Counted from the stretch's first letter, positions 49,030-58,270 are shown. The stretch is 64,000 nucleotides of DNA from an uncultured Akkermansia sp. (GCA_947601655.1 CANQGG010000006.1:1-64000), one strand, 5' to 3'. The notes: generated by a model from the sequence alone, not told the origin. A program made the numbers and translations.

Positions 49030-49410
49030 GATCGGGGTGTTGCTGCTTTCCGGCTTTTTCTCGAGCTTGACTTTTATTTCGTTTGTCGTATAATTACTCG
49101 TGTGTTTTTATCTCACACGGTTACGGGCCTGGGAATTGCTTCCTGCCCTATCAACCGAGTCTTTTGCGGAGCCGTCACCTAGGCGGGGCGCATGACGCTC
49201 TGACATCGTAACGGGGCTTTCTCCCTAATCGATTTACGAGCCTCCCATGTACCGGGGATAGAGGTTCTAGACGCCCCCTATCCCTTCTTCCGCAACTGCG
49301 GTTATTCTACCTCAGTCCCGCGTATTTTAACACCCTAATTAACCGAGTACGAGGTACGATTCGCAAAATTTAGCGAGCGGAGCTCGCGAGAGGCGGAGAG
49401 CTTGGGATTT

Positions 49411-51582
49411 TCATGGCTCTTGTTGCCGTGCTCGATAGGACTGTTGTGGATGATTTTGATGCCGAGGGTAACGAACCTCTAACAGGCCATGATGAACCAT
49501 GGGTCGTAGAATTCGCTGCAAAGTCCGACGATCTCTGTCAAGAACCCGGATGAGATCTGCCATCGAAACCCATTGCCCGCGACACAGCTCGATGATAGCT
49601 TGCTCCTTCTCCTCTAGGCTTGCTTTACGCGATGTTCTCACCTTGACTACGCTTTGCGGCAATTGAGGCATCTGCCCGGATTCTAGCAACGTTTCTTCTT
49701 GATGATGAGATATTTGCTCGGGAGCTTGTGACATTTGCCTGTTGAACTGCGACATTTGCGCAGGCGCTGACGATATATCTCCATGATTATGAGTCACTTG
49801 TCCACGTGCTTGTGACATTTGCTCGGGAGCTTGTGACATTTGCCTGTTGAACTGCGACATTTGCGCAGATTCTAATGATGCCTCTCCCTGATTATGAGTT
49901 ACTTGTCCACGTGCTTGTGACATTTGCTCGGGAGCTTGTGACATTTGCCTGTTGAACTGCGACATTTGCGCAGATTCTAATGATGCCTCTCCCTGATTAT
50001 GAGTTACTTGTCCATGTACTTGTGACATTTCCCCATCGATCTGTGACGTTTGTTGCACTTCTCCCCAACTGTACTTCATTCCGCGAGCTCGTCCCTTTGT
50101 TTGCAGATATCCGTGTTCCGCAAGAACTGACAGATAGTGACTCAAATCCGCCGGATGTATGGGTAAAATGCTCCGAATTTCGCCATGAGAAACGTATTTG
50201 TCTGGAGGGATGCAAACTAGCACCAATTTTTCAAAGGAGGATAGTTTTCTGAAATTGTCGTTCCCAACGCATTGTATGATAGCATCAAGTCTCTCTCTGG
50301 GTATTAATCCTACACAAGGAAGTTCCCAAACGACACGCGGGGGATTCAACGTTTCTTCGACAGTCGGCACTGCCATGCAGGTCTCAAACCATCCTTTTGT
50401 CATTTTCTCCACTCCACTCCCAGCCTTGTCCACCACACCCAGGATTTGGAACATTCGCTGCAAGTTCTTATTGCGGCAAATGCTTATTTGTTCAAGCTCG
50501 GTAAACAATGCCTCCTTATTTACCAAAAGTGTGCCTGGATTGATAAATTTGAGTCCTTCTGATCGCTTGATGATTCGGATTCCCGCATCCACCCAATAAT
50601 CGGCGTGCACAATTGCGTTGGCCAGAGCCTCTCGGATGGCAATATGAGCAGAGGTTTCATCCCTCCTGGTCATATCTCGGTTTAGTTCAAAGGGACGTCG
50701 TACCCACGTCTGCAACTTCGCAAGCACCAAAAAGAAGAACTCATACAGATTGCCTGCCCATGTACCATCATTGGTCAAGCGGTCATCCCAACGTGCGTTA
50801 ATGTCCGTGGTGTTCTCGTACTCAAAATAATCAAGCTGAAAACTCGGCCACATTTCGATGATTGAATCATGCTTTCCGAACATCAACAACCCGGCCAGAG
50901 TCAAACCACTTTGTCCGGACATCCGGTCAGTCCGATAGGCTTGCAAATGTCGTAGCAACGCTTCGTCACTCTCATGCTGCCACTGATTTCCCAAAGCGGT
51001 ACCACGCATATAGTTCCGAAATTTCCCCAGCGTGTCTAAATTAATATCACTCAACTGACTGTGTGGGACAATATATGAGTCCAAGGAATATGTCCCCATG
51101 AGGCAAACGTCACGATTTCGCCGCATGCGTGCTATATCAATATCTGTACACTGCACATCTGCTTCCTGTTGTCGGATGTAACTCTGTTTTTCATTTTTGT
51201 TGAGATGCACAGGTTGCTGTTGAGGAATCGCCATGGGGACATCCATGGCAAGTATTTCCTTTCCATCAAGCACGACTCTTTCAATACTCTCCGAACGAGC
51301 GCAAAGGTTGCAGCTTACCTGCTCACTGTTGTTGAGTATATCAATCAATTCTTTGTGCCTTTTTTCGATGTGCGGAACACCTTCCACCTCCCCATTGTCC
51401 TTTACGCCAAGTAGTATGATGCCTCCTTTGGTATTAGCAAATGCACTATAAGTAACACGTAACTCCTTGTTTGGCAATCCTCCTTTAGCAAGTTTGAACT
51501 CCAGCTTGAGACCCTCTCTCCACCCGGAATCCGAGTGATAGAGCCGTCTCACTTTTTGCTCCAATGACTCACCATTCCACAT
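49411..51582 (-). CDS. AlbA_2 (Schlafen-like) ATP-binding/HTH protein with tandem repeats
   Basis: 723 aa; EGLKLEFKLAKGGLPNKELRVTYSAFANTKGGIILLGVKDNGEVEGV; ATPase-like REALANAIVHADYW; C-terminal winged helix; ~35-aa MSQ-rich repeats. Confidence 0.88.
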   Translation of the reverse strand: MWNGESLEQKVRRLYHSDSGWREGLKLEFKLAKGGLPNKELRVTYSAFANTKGGIILLGVKDNGEVEGVPHIEKRHKELIDILNNSEQVSCNLCARSESIERVVLDGKEILAMDVPMAIPQQQPVHLNKNEKQSYIRQQEADVQCTDIDIARMRRNRDVCLMGTYSLDSYIVPHSQLSDINLDTLGKFRNYMRGTALGNQWQHESDEALLRHLQAYRTDRMSGQSGLTLAGLLMFGKHDSIIEMWPSFQLDYFEYENTTDINARWDDRLTNDGTWAGNLYEFFFLVLAKLQTWVRRPFELNRDMTRRDETSAHIAIREALANAIVHADYWVDAGIRIIKRSEGLKFINPGTLLVNKEALFTELEQISICRNKNLQRMFQILGVVDKAGSGVEKMTKGWFETCMAVPTVEETLNPPRVVWELPCVGLIPRERLDAIIQCVGNDNFRKLSSFEKLVLVCIPPDKYVSHGEIRSILPIHPADLSHYLSVLAEHGYLQTKGRARGMKYSWGEVQQTSQIDGEMSQVHGQVTHNQGEASLESAQMSQFNRQMSQAPEQMSQARGQVTHNQGEASLESAQMSQFNRQMSQAPEQMSQARGQVTHNHGDISSAPAQMSQFNRQMSQAPEQISHHQEETLLESGQMPQLPQSVVKVRTSRKASLEEKEQAIIELCRGQWVSMADLIRVLDRDRRTLQRILRPMVHHGLLEVRYPRHQNHPQQSYRARQQEP
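49685..50040 (-). repeat. 105-bp tandem repeat inside the AlbA_2 gene
   Basis: GATTATGAGT(C/T)ACTTGTCCA recurs with 105-bp spacing (49786, 49891, 49996), encoding a 35-aa unit built from heptads such as QMSQFNR/QMSQAPE/QMSQARG. Confidence 0.9.
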
Positions 51583-51989
51583 GCTCTTGCCTCTGTTTTT
51601 AATTGATAACGATAAGCTCTTTTCAAATTATCTCCGGTTTTATCTAAGGAATGGGTAATTTGCTTTTGAATCCGTTGTAAATCCCGTAGATACATCAAGA
51701 GAGGGAAATCGTCGAAATTTCAATCATCACACACCTGCCAAGAAGGAGACGAACACTCCTTCAGGCGATTCCTTCCATTCCTACGCGAGAATACCGAGCA
51801 AACAGCTTGCTCCCATCTCTGTCTCTTGGACTTCACCCTTTCTGCTAATATAACTTTCTGCGCCATGCTATACTGCCTTGTATCACGAGAAAAGCAATAT
51901 TGCAAGCTTATAAATCTGGACACTCTGAAAATTGGTATGCCTGTTCTGGAAAAACAAGCGAGTGTTACATCCATCCAAAATAAAGCCCT

Positions 51990-52115
51990 GTTGAAAAAAG
52001 TTGAATTTTGCGTCAAATTTGCCCCAAATTCAACGCAAATTCAACATGCGGTCTCTTTTATCTATTAATAATCTGGCTATTCAACCATGCGAAATTCTGC
52101 GTCAATTCCCCTGAC
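51990..52115 (-). repeat. ~120-bp hairpin repeat, copy 2 (inverted relative to copy 1)
   Basis: Reverse complement GGAATTGACGCAGAATTTCGCATGGTTGAATAGCCAGATTATTAATAGATAAAAGAGACCGCATGTTGAATTTGCG... aligns closely to copy 1; hairpin 52000-52045. Confidence 0.8.
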
Positions 52116-52204
52116 AGCATCCCCTCAGGGTGGTACAGCATGAACTGATAGATAGTGACTCAAATCCGCCGCATCCGTCCCAAGAAAAAGAGATCCCAAC
52201 ACGC

Positions 52205-52350
52205 AAGTCATTTACGATTTGCAAAATTTGGCGAGCGAAGCTCGCGGGGAGCGAGGCAGATGCGAACGCGTACCCATCAAGCAACGTACGGACGTGATTA
52301 GAAAGGGGCGGGGGCAGGCGGAGCTTGGCCATTTACGATTTGGGGAGTTA
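52205..52350 (+). repeat. Degenerate internal module of the dispersed intergenic repeat
   Basis: TCATTTACGATTTGCAAAATTTGGCGAGCGAAGCTCGCGGGGAGCGAGGC matches 49350-49400 and the core at 12.2 kb. Confidence 0.45.
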
Positions 52351-52410
52351 GCACGCGTTGTGCGGAGGCAAGTGGTGTGTCTCGCATCCCGCACGCGAAA
52401 AATGGGTTGA

Positions 52411-53123
52411 ATGCGATCGGAGAAATTTTTGAGGGGCACGTGTGGGTGTAAAAGGTACCACAAAAAAATCCAAACGCTCGCCCGCCGCTACCCGCGCTAC
52501 ATCCGCTGGAGCGACGAAGACAAATGCTACATCGGCTCCTTGCCCGATCTAGACGGCGATTGCACGCACGGCGATACCCAGGGCAAACGCATTTGAGAGA
52601 AGGTCATCAACAGAGAAAATGCTCTTATTGACTGATATCCCTGTTTATACGTATCAAAATCATCACAACAACCGGTCATCATAATGATGGATCTACAGGA
52701 ATCTCTGCACACGTTAATGATCCGAAAAGAATCTGCGCAACACGCACATTATTAATAAATCGTACATCGTACATAGGCAAACGCATTTCTAATGCGTTTG
52801 TCCTGCGGCGATACCCCGGACGAAGTCGCCCGCAACCTCGATGAATGCGCGGAAATCTACGCCGCCGATTGCCTGGATGACGACACTCCGCTCCCCGAGC
52901 CAAACTCCTTCATCGTCGCCCCGTCCCGCTTCCGCCAGCAAGGCGCCACCGGCCGCGTCCAAGCCCTGCGCAAATCCCGCGGCATGTCGCAAAGGACTTC
53001 GCCGCATTCCTCGGCGTGAGCGCATCCTCCTTCATCAAATGGGAAAACGACGTGCGCAAACCCTGCGGAGCAGTCGCCCGCCTGCTCGAAATCTGCGCCG
53101 CGCATCCCGAACTCGTCCGATAA
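52411..53123 (+). pseudogene. HicB-like antitoxin with C-terminal XRE-type HTH, interrupted by a MITE-like insertion and a frameshift
   Basis: 5' part KKIQTLARRYPRYIRWSDEDKCYIGSLPDLDGDCTHGDT; 3' part GDTPDEVARNLDECAEIYAADCL...VQALRKSRGMSQ, then in another frame KDFAAFLGVSASSFIKWENDVRKPCGAVARLLEICAAHPELVR*. Confidence 0.75.
52579..52805 (-). mobile_element. MITE-like element (227 bp) inserted in the hicB-like gene
   Basis: Ends CAGGGCAAACGCATT / AATGCGTTTGTCCTG; 10-bp target duplication CGGCGATACC at 52569-52578 and 52806-52815; interior is reverse-complement homologous to 53990-54172. Confidence 0.8.
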
Positions 53124-53214
53124 CCAAACCCATTGACACCCGCCCCACCGGCTTATCATACCCCCAGATAACCGCCCCCGCCTCGGACTTGCCGCCGCAA
53201 GAAACTGCGCACCG

Positions 53215-53502
53215 TGATCGGACAAAAATAGTGCACTGAACGGAGAAGAAGAGGGCAAGAGATTTATCGTTTGGACAAAAATAGTGAACCATAATGTCTG
53301 TATGGCAGACACAGACAAAGACCAAGAAGGTATAGCGAACATCATCGAAGCACGCAATAAATACAGAATGCTACGCACTCGCAAGGAGCGAACAGCTTTT
53401 ATCACAAAAGCAGCAAAGATATTCAAGTACAGTTGCAAGTACACCAATGGTTTGAACTTCTTGCTGGCTTACCATCTTCATCCGTGGGAAACGCATGAGT
53501 AA
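53215..53502 (+). pseudogene. Possible remnant of an integrase-type transposase N-terminus
   Basis: Short ORF with RNKYRMLRTRKERTAFITKAAKIFKYSCKYTNGL; preceded by direct repeats GGACAAAAATAGTG (53219 and 53274 areas) that look like IS ends. Confidence 0.35.
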
Positions 53503-53575
53503 TGTGTTAATGGGTCGAATGAGCCCAGAGAAGATTTTATTGGGACACGTGTGGTAGCATAAGCAAGATGCCGAG

Positions 53576-53690
53576 CGATTTGCAGCAGAATTTCGCATAT
53601 CGCAATATATTGAATATTAAATTTCAGCAAAGATGCAATTTCGAATTTGCGTTGAATTTGGGGCAAATTTGACGCAAAATTCAACTTTTT
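53576..53690 (+). repeat. ~120-bp hairpin repeat, copy 3
   Basis: GCAGAATTTCGCATAT...CGAATTTGCGTTGAATTTGGGGCAAATTTGACGCAAAATTCAACTTTTTT; 3' half essentially identical to copy 1. Confidence 0.75.
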
Positions 53691-53727
53691 TCAGCGCGGC
53701 CTTATTTGGGATGAACGATGGCAGACG

Positions 53728-54172
53728 GAGCCTACTCATTTACGATGTACGATTTGCAAAGTTCGGCGTGTGGAGCTCGTGAGCTGCAAAGCGAATGCAA
53801 CGCGGAATTTGAAAGCCGTGCGCGGGCGTGGCCAGAAAGGCGGTGGCGGTTAACGCCTCCTATGTACAAGACGCCCGACGGCCCCGTTTAGGGTGCTCGC
53901 GTCAGCGGGCAGTGAGGGCGGTTGGACAGCGCAAAGGCGCTGCCCCGCAGGGGCTCACTGGCAGGGTGGTGCCAGTGAGCCAAGGTACGATTTATTAATA
54001 ATGTGCGTGTTGCGCAGATTTTTTCGGATCATTAATGTATGCTGAAATTCCCTTGGAGCCAACATCATGATGATCTCTTGTTGTCATGATTTTTGATACG
54101 TATAAACGATGGTATCAGTCGATAAGAGGATTTTCTCTGTTGATTAACTTCTCCTCAAATGCGTTTGCCCTG
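53728..54172 (+). mobile_element. MITE-like element, long 5'-degenerate copy
   Basis: TTTACGATGTACGATTTGCAAAGTTCGGCG... and 3' module TTGTCATGATTTTTGATACGTATAAACGATGGTATCAGTCGATAAGAGGATTTTCTCTGTTGATTAACTTCTCCTCAAATGCGTTTGCCCTG. Confidence 0.55.
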
Positions 54173-54191
54173 AAAAGGGGGGGGAGAGGTC

Positions 54192-55073
54192 TTGACGAAA
54201 GCCATCCTTTCGTGTACCCTGATGCGCATGAGCAGCGTGTATCAGGCACCGGCAAAGATTAACCTTTCCTTGCGAGTGAAGGGAAAGAGGGAAGATGGCT
54301 ACCATGATGTGGATCTCATTATGGCGAGGCTGGATCTGACCGATGAATTGGATTTTCACAGCTCACGCACGACAACTCTGCTATGCGAGGAGCCAGGTGT
54401 GCCGACCGATGAGAGCAACCTCGTGGTGCGCGCCATACTTGAATTTGAGAAACACTACGGTCGCAAGGCAAAACAGCGTATTACTCTCACCAAACGCATT
54501 CCGCATGCAGCAGGACTTGGCGGCGGTTCTTCGGATGCTGCCACCACACTGCTGGCTGTCAATGAAATTCTCGGCACGCAGTACAGTCCGGAAGAGCTTT
54601 CCAACATGGCGGCGGCTGTGGGCAGTGATGTTCCATTCTTCCTGAATCCTGTGCTGAGCCGCTGCACCGGCAGGGGGGAGCAGGTTCGCCCGCTCGTTCC
54701 CTTTGCGGGTTGGACAAGTCCGATTGTGATCATCAAGCCGGGCTTTGGTGTGGCCACAGCGGAGGCATACCGGAAATTTATCGGCTCCCGGCGACTGGCA
54801 AACGTGATGTATGATGTTCAGACCGTCAAAGGGCTTCGAATGAGCAATGACCTGGAACGCCCCGTGTTCGCAAAGTTTCCCATTCTGGCAATCATGAAGA
54901 TGTGGATGCTGGAACGCCCGGGAGTGAGCGCTGCGTTGATGAGTGGCAGCGGTTCTTCGCTCTTTGCCCTTACCGAAACTACAGAGCAGGCCCAGCGTCT
55001 CGCCACGGATGCCCGTGAGCACTTTGCCGACTCCTCTCTTTTCACCTATTGCGGAATTGTGAATCCCCAATGA
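54192..55073 (+). CDS. ispE: 4-diphosphocytidyl-2-C-methyl-D-erythritol kinase
   Basis: 293 aa; YQAPAKINLSLRVKGKREDGYHDVDLIMARLDL; IPHAAGLGGGSSDAATTLLAVNE; start may be at 54225 or 54231. Confidence 0.93.
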   Translation: MTKAILSCTLMRMSSVYQAPAKINLSLRVKGKREDGYHDVDLIMARLDLTDELDFHSSRTTTLLCEEPGVPTDESNLVVRAILEFEKHYGRKAKQRITLTKRIPHAAGLGGGSSDAATTLLAVNEILGTQYSPEELSNMAAAVGSDVPFFLNPVLSRCTGRGEQVRPLVPFAGWTSPIVIIKPGFGVATAEAYRKFIGSRRLANVMYDVQTVKGLRMSNDLERPVFAKFPILAIMKMWMLERPGVSAALMSGSGSSLFALTETTEQAQRLATDAREHFADSSLFTYCGIVNPQ

Positions 55074-56194
55074 GCGTCTCCCTTGCGGAAGATCCTGTTA
55101 ATTGCCGTCTCCTCGCCATTGCCGAGGACCGCATGCCGGGCTTCCATGAGCGACCGCTGGAGGTGTTGGCCGGGCGTTGTGAGCTCTCGGTGCAGGAGGT
55201 TAAAAAGCGTCTTGTCTCCCTGCTGCATGCGGGCGTTGTGCGCGCCGTGCGACAGACTCTGCCCTCTACCTCGCTCACGCGAAGCTGCCTGGTGGCGTGG
55301 CGTTTACCGAAGGACAGGGTGAGGTCGGCCTTTGACTGGCTCGTAGAGAAGGATCCTTTCTCAGGTCATGTCGTTCTCCGGGAGGCAGAGAATCCCCTCT
55401 CTCCCGGAGCCGACTTCCGGCTGTGGACTACATTGCGATTGCCTGCGCCGGAAGGGGATTTGAATGAGCACTGTCGCATTTTGTCGCGCCACATCGGCGC
55501 GCAGGAATTCGTTTGCATGCCCGTTGTCGGCATGTTCCGTCTCTCCGTCGGGCACTTGCGTCGGGCCGGCCTGGATCCCGGTACGATAGAGGATGAGCTG
55601 CCGGTTATGCAGCGTCCGGTGCAGCTTGAATTTGATAAAGATGAGCGCTCTGTGCTGCTTGCTTTTCGTGCTCCACTCAGCGAGGAGGAATTGTGTCTTG
55701 CGGAACCCTGGTCTCTGCGTGCTGCCTCCCTGGGTTTGGAAAGGGAAGATTTTTATCTTCGGGCACATCGTCTCGCGGAAGCGGGCGCTTTGGGACGTTT
55801 CGCCGTCGTGTTGAATCACACCAGCCCTGCAGCCCGAGCTGTCGCCGGTATCGGTGAGGCTGCTCTTCTCATGTGGGCTGTTCCCCTCGGGGAGGAGGAA
55901 CGTGCCGGAGTCATATGCGCTCGTCATGTCTGTATGACCCACTGCTACTGGCGCAGCGGGGCGGAAAAGACATTCGGAGGTGTGCAAATCATGGGCATGG
56001 TTCATGGCGCTACGCGGTCCGTCGTGCGCGCCCACAAAGAGGCGATAGATGGTGCTCTTCTGCGCGCGGGCATCCCTGTATTGCACTCGCAGATGCACTG
56101 GACCATGCAGGCACGTATTCTTCCCTCTGAATTTGCCCCCGATGTCTACACGGAGTGGAAGCGCGCCATGCTTCAGTCCCCTGCAGAAATATGA
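55070..56194 (+). CDS. Two-domain Lrp/AsnC-like protein resembling siroheme decarboxylase subunits (AhbA/AhbB)
   Basis: MSVSLAEDPVNCRLLAIAEDRMPGFHERPLEVLAGRCELSVQEVKKRLVSLLHAGVVRAVRQT...; second unit with LGRFAVVLNH. Start placed at MSVSLAED, overlapping ispE. Confidence 0.5.
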   Translation: MSVSLAEDPVNCRLLAIAEDRMPGFHERPLEVLAGRCELSVQEVKKRLVSLLHAGVVRAVRQTLPSTSLTRSCLVAWRLPKDRVRSAFDWLVEKDPFSGHVVLREAENPLSPGADFRLWTTLRLPAPEGDLNEHCRILSRHIGAQEFVCMPVVGMFRLSVGHLRRAGLDPGTIEDELPVMQRPVQLEFDKDERSVLLAFRAPLSEEELCLAEPWSLRAASLGLEREDFYLRAHRLAEAGALGRFAVVLNHTSPAARAVAGIGEAALLMWAVPLGEEERAGVICARHVCMTHCYWRSGAEKTFGGVQIMGMVHGATRSVVRAHKEAIDGALLRAGIPVLHSQMHWTMQARILPSEFAPDVYTEWKRAMLQSPAEI

Positions 56195-56254
56195 TGCGCA
56201 GCGGGGGATATCTGACGAGGGCAGGGAAGAAATCGAGCCGACAGCGCGCACAGC

Positions 56255-58270
56255 TCATTCATAGAAAGAGCAGGGAGCTTCCGGAGGGAGAGCCCGCAGA
56301 AAAAAACGACCGTATGGTTTGGAGCAGAGGCGAGAATCCAGCAGAGTAACCATCCCGGTGTCAGATTTTGAACGGATGAGGCGACCGACGCCCTGGCGGA
56401 ATTTAAGGGCAGCTTCCGGGAGAGAATACTCGCGGAAGGGGCTGCCGCCGCGAGATTGGATATCTTCACAACGTGCCTCCACGAGCGGAGTGGAAGGCGA
56501 ATCAAAGGGCAGCTTCACTACAATCACATGGGACAGAGCTTCGCCCGGCACATCGACGCCGGTCCAGAAACTATCTGTCCCCAGCAGCACACTACTCTCA
56601 CCGGCGCGGAAAAGATTGAGCATATCTGTGCGCCCCATACCATCACCCTGCACAAAGAGTTCCCAATGGTGTGCCGCACAGAGCGGACGAATGGCATCAG
56701 CCACACTACGCAGCACGCTGTAGCTGGTAAAAAGGACAAAGGCTCTGCCGCCGGACTGGATGAGAGCGCGGCTGATGTGGTCGATGAGAGCAGGTTGATA
56801 ACGTTCGCGGTCAGTGGGGTCAGGCATGTTGCGCGCAATGTTCACTCGCATCTGGTTTGCAAAATCGAAGGGACTCCCGATCCTCAGGCATTCTGCATTC
56901 TCTGCACCGACACGCCCGGAGAAGTAAGCCATGCCCATATCGCCGGCGGAAAGAGTAGCGGACGTGCAGATACATGCACGGCCACGTTCAAAAATTTTCT
57001 GGCGTAGCAGGGGGGCTACGTTGATAATTGCGGAGCGCAGGGTGAGGTAACGACGGTCATCCTGTCGACCGCCGAATTCTGCCCAATAGACGGAGTTTTC
57101 CTGCTCCGTGAGGCCAATGATTTCCCTGGCGGACACCGAATAAGCCTGGAGGTTCGCTGCGGTGTCGAGCAGCTCGGCCCGTGTGATCTCGTTTTCCTCC
57201 TCTTTGGCCATACCGACAATTTCTTCCGTCAGACCATCCAGATGTCCTGTGAGCACATCTTCGGTCCAATACGGCTGGCGAAGCCTCAGCTCACGCATGT
57301 CCTCATTTTCTCTTTGTTGAACGGATTTACAATCTTTTGCAGCTCGATCGAAGAATTCATCCACCGCCACCTGTGCTTCTTCAATGAGCTGAAGAAGGCG
57401 GGGCGTAGCAGCGTGCCGCAGGACTCCCTTGCGAGTGCGCGGGTTGTAGAGACGCCACAGATCGCGACGCAGCTCAAACTCCGGGAGAGCAACGCCGAAT
57501 TGATTGGCGGCTACACTCTCAATGGTATGCGCTTCATCCAGCACCACAAAATCGTGAGGGAAAAGGAAGCCGTCAACTTCACTCGCTGCGTCCGGCTTCA
57601 GGATCTGCTGCATATCCAGGATGCTCATCAGACCAAAAAAGAGCGTATGGTTGAGCACAACGAGCTCCGCCTCCTCCGCTTTGCGGCGCGCGGCCTGATA
57701 GGGACAGTCAGGACCGCAATTACGCAGTGAGCAAACATGACTTTCACTGCAGATCTGTGAACGCACCTTGTCTGTGATGCCCCATTCCATCGGCAGTTCT
57801 GAAAGCCATCCTTCCCCACAGTTCTTCGCCCATTCGCGCACGAGCATCAGCTGACGACGCTCCTCCTGGTTGAAGAGATCGTTTGCCTGATCGATCGCGC
57901 GCTGCAACCGGGTACGGCAAAGATAATTGGCGCGCCCTTTGAGCAAGGCTGCACGGAAGGATAACCCCGAAGCTTTGGCGACGGTGGGAATATCCTTGCT
58001 GAAAAGTTGCTCCTGCAGGTTGATCGTGTGGGTAGAGATGATCGCTTTACGTCCGTGCTCCAGGGCAAAGCGCACTGCTGGCAGCAGATACGCCAGAGAC
58101 TTACCCACACCGGTGCCCGCTTCTGCCAGAAGAGAGCGTTCCTGCTGCAGCGCAGTCGCCACCGCGGCGGCGAGTTGCTGTTGCTGGGGACGAAACTCGA
58201 ATCCGCGTCCTTTGGAGAGCACGCCCTCCGCGGAAAAATCAAAGAGACTTTGTGCGACAAGATCCTCCAC
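56255..58270 (-). CDS. DinG/XPD-like ATP-dependent DNA helicase
   Basis: 671 aa; FEFRPQQQQLAAAVATALQQERSLLAEAGTGVGKSLAYLLPA; VLDEAHTIESVA; C-terminal GVGRLIRSKSDTGMVTLLDSRL. Confidence 0.92.
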   Translation of the reverse strand: MEDLVAQSLFDFSAEGVLSKGRGFEFRPQQQQLAAAVATALQQERSLLAEAGTGVGKSLAYLLPAVRFALEHGRKAIISTHTINLQEQLFSKDIPTVAKASGLSFRAALLKGRANYLCRTRLQRAIDQANDLFNQEERRQLMLVREWAKNCGEGWLSELPMEWGITDKVRSQICSESHVCSLRNCGPDCPYQAARRKAEEAELVVLNHTLFFGLMSILDMQQILKPDAASEVDGFLFPHDFVVLDEAHTIESVAANQFGVALPEFELRRDLWRLYNPRTRKGVLRHAATPRLLQLIEEAQVAVDEFFDRAAKDCKSVQQRENEDMRELRLRQPYWTEDVLTGHLDGLTEEIVGMAKEEENEITRAELLDTAANLQAYSVSAREIIGLTEQENSVYWAEFGGRQDDRRYLTLRSAIINVAPLLRQKIFERGRACICTSATLSAGDMGMAYFSGRVGAENAECLRIGSPFDFANQMRVNIARNMPDPTDRERYQPALIDHISRALIQSGGRAFVLFTSYSVLRSVADAIRPLCAAHHWELFVQGDGMGRTDMLNLFRAGESSVLLGTDSFWTGVDVPGEALSHVIVVKLPFDSPSTPLVEARCEDIQSRGGSPFREYSLPEAALKFRQGVGRLIRSKSDTGMVTLLDSRLCSKPYGRFFLRALPPEAPCSFYE

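Noticed and set aside
49685-50040. Possible CRISPR-like periodic repeat
   Set aside because: The 105-bp units are contiguous, in frame and coding; there are no unique spacers. No CRISPR array or cas gene seen in the window.
53880-53990. Short GC-rich segment (GCGGGCAGTGAGGGCGG...CTCACTGGCAGGGTGGTGCCAGTGAGCC) considered as an ncRNA
   Set aside because: It contains a hairpin (CTCACTGGCA...TGCCAGTGAG) but lies inside a degenerate repeat copy; not enough to call a distinct RNA gene.
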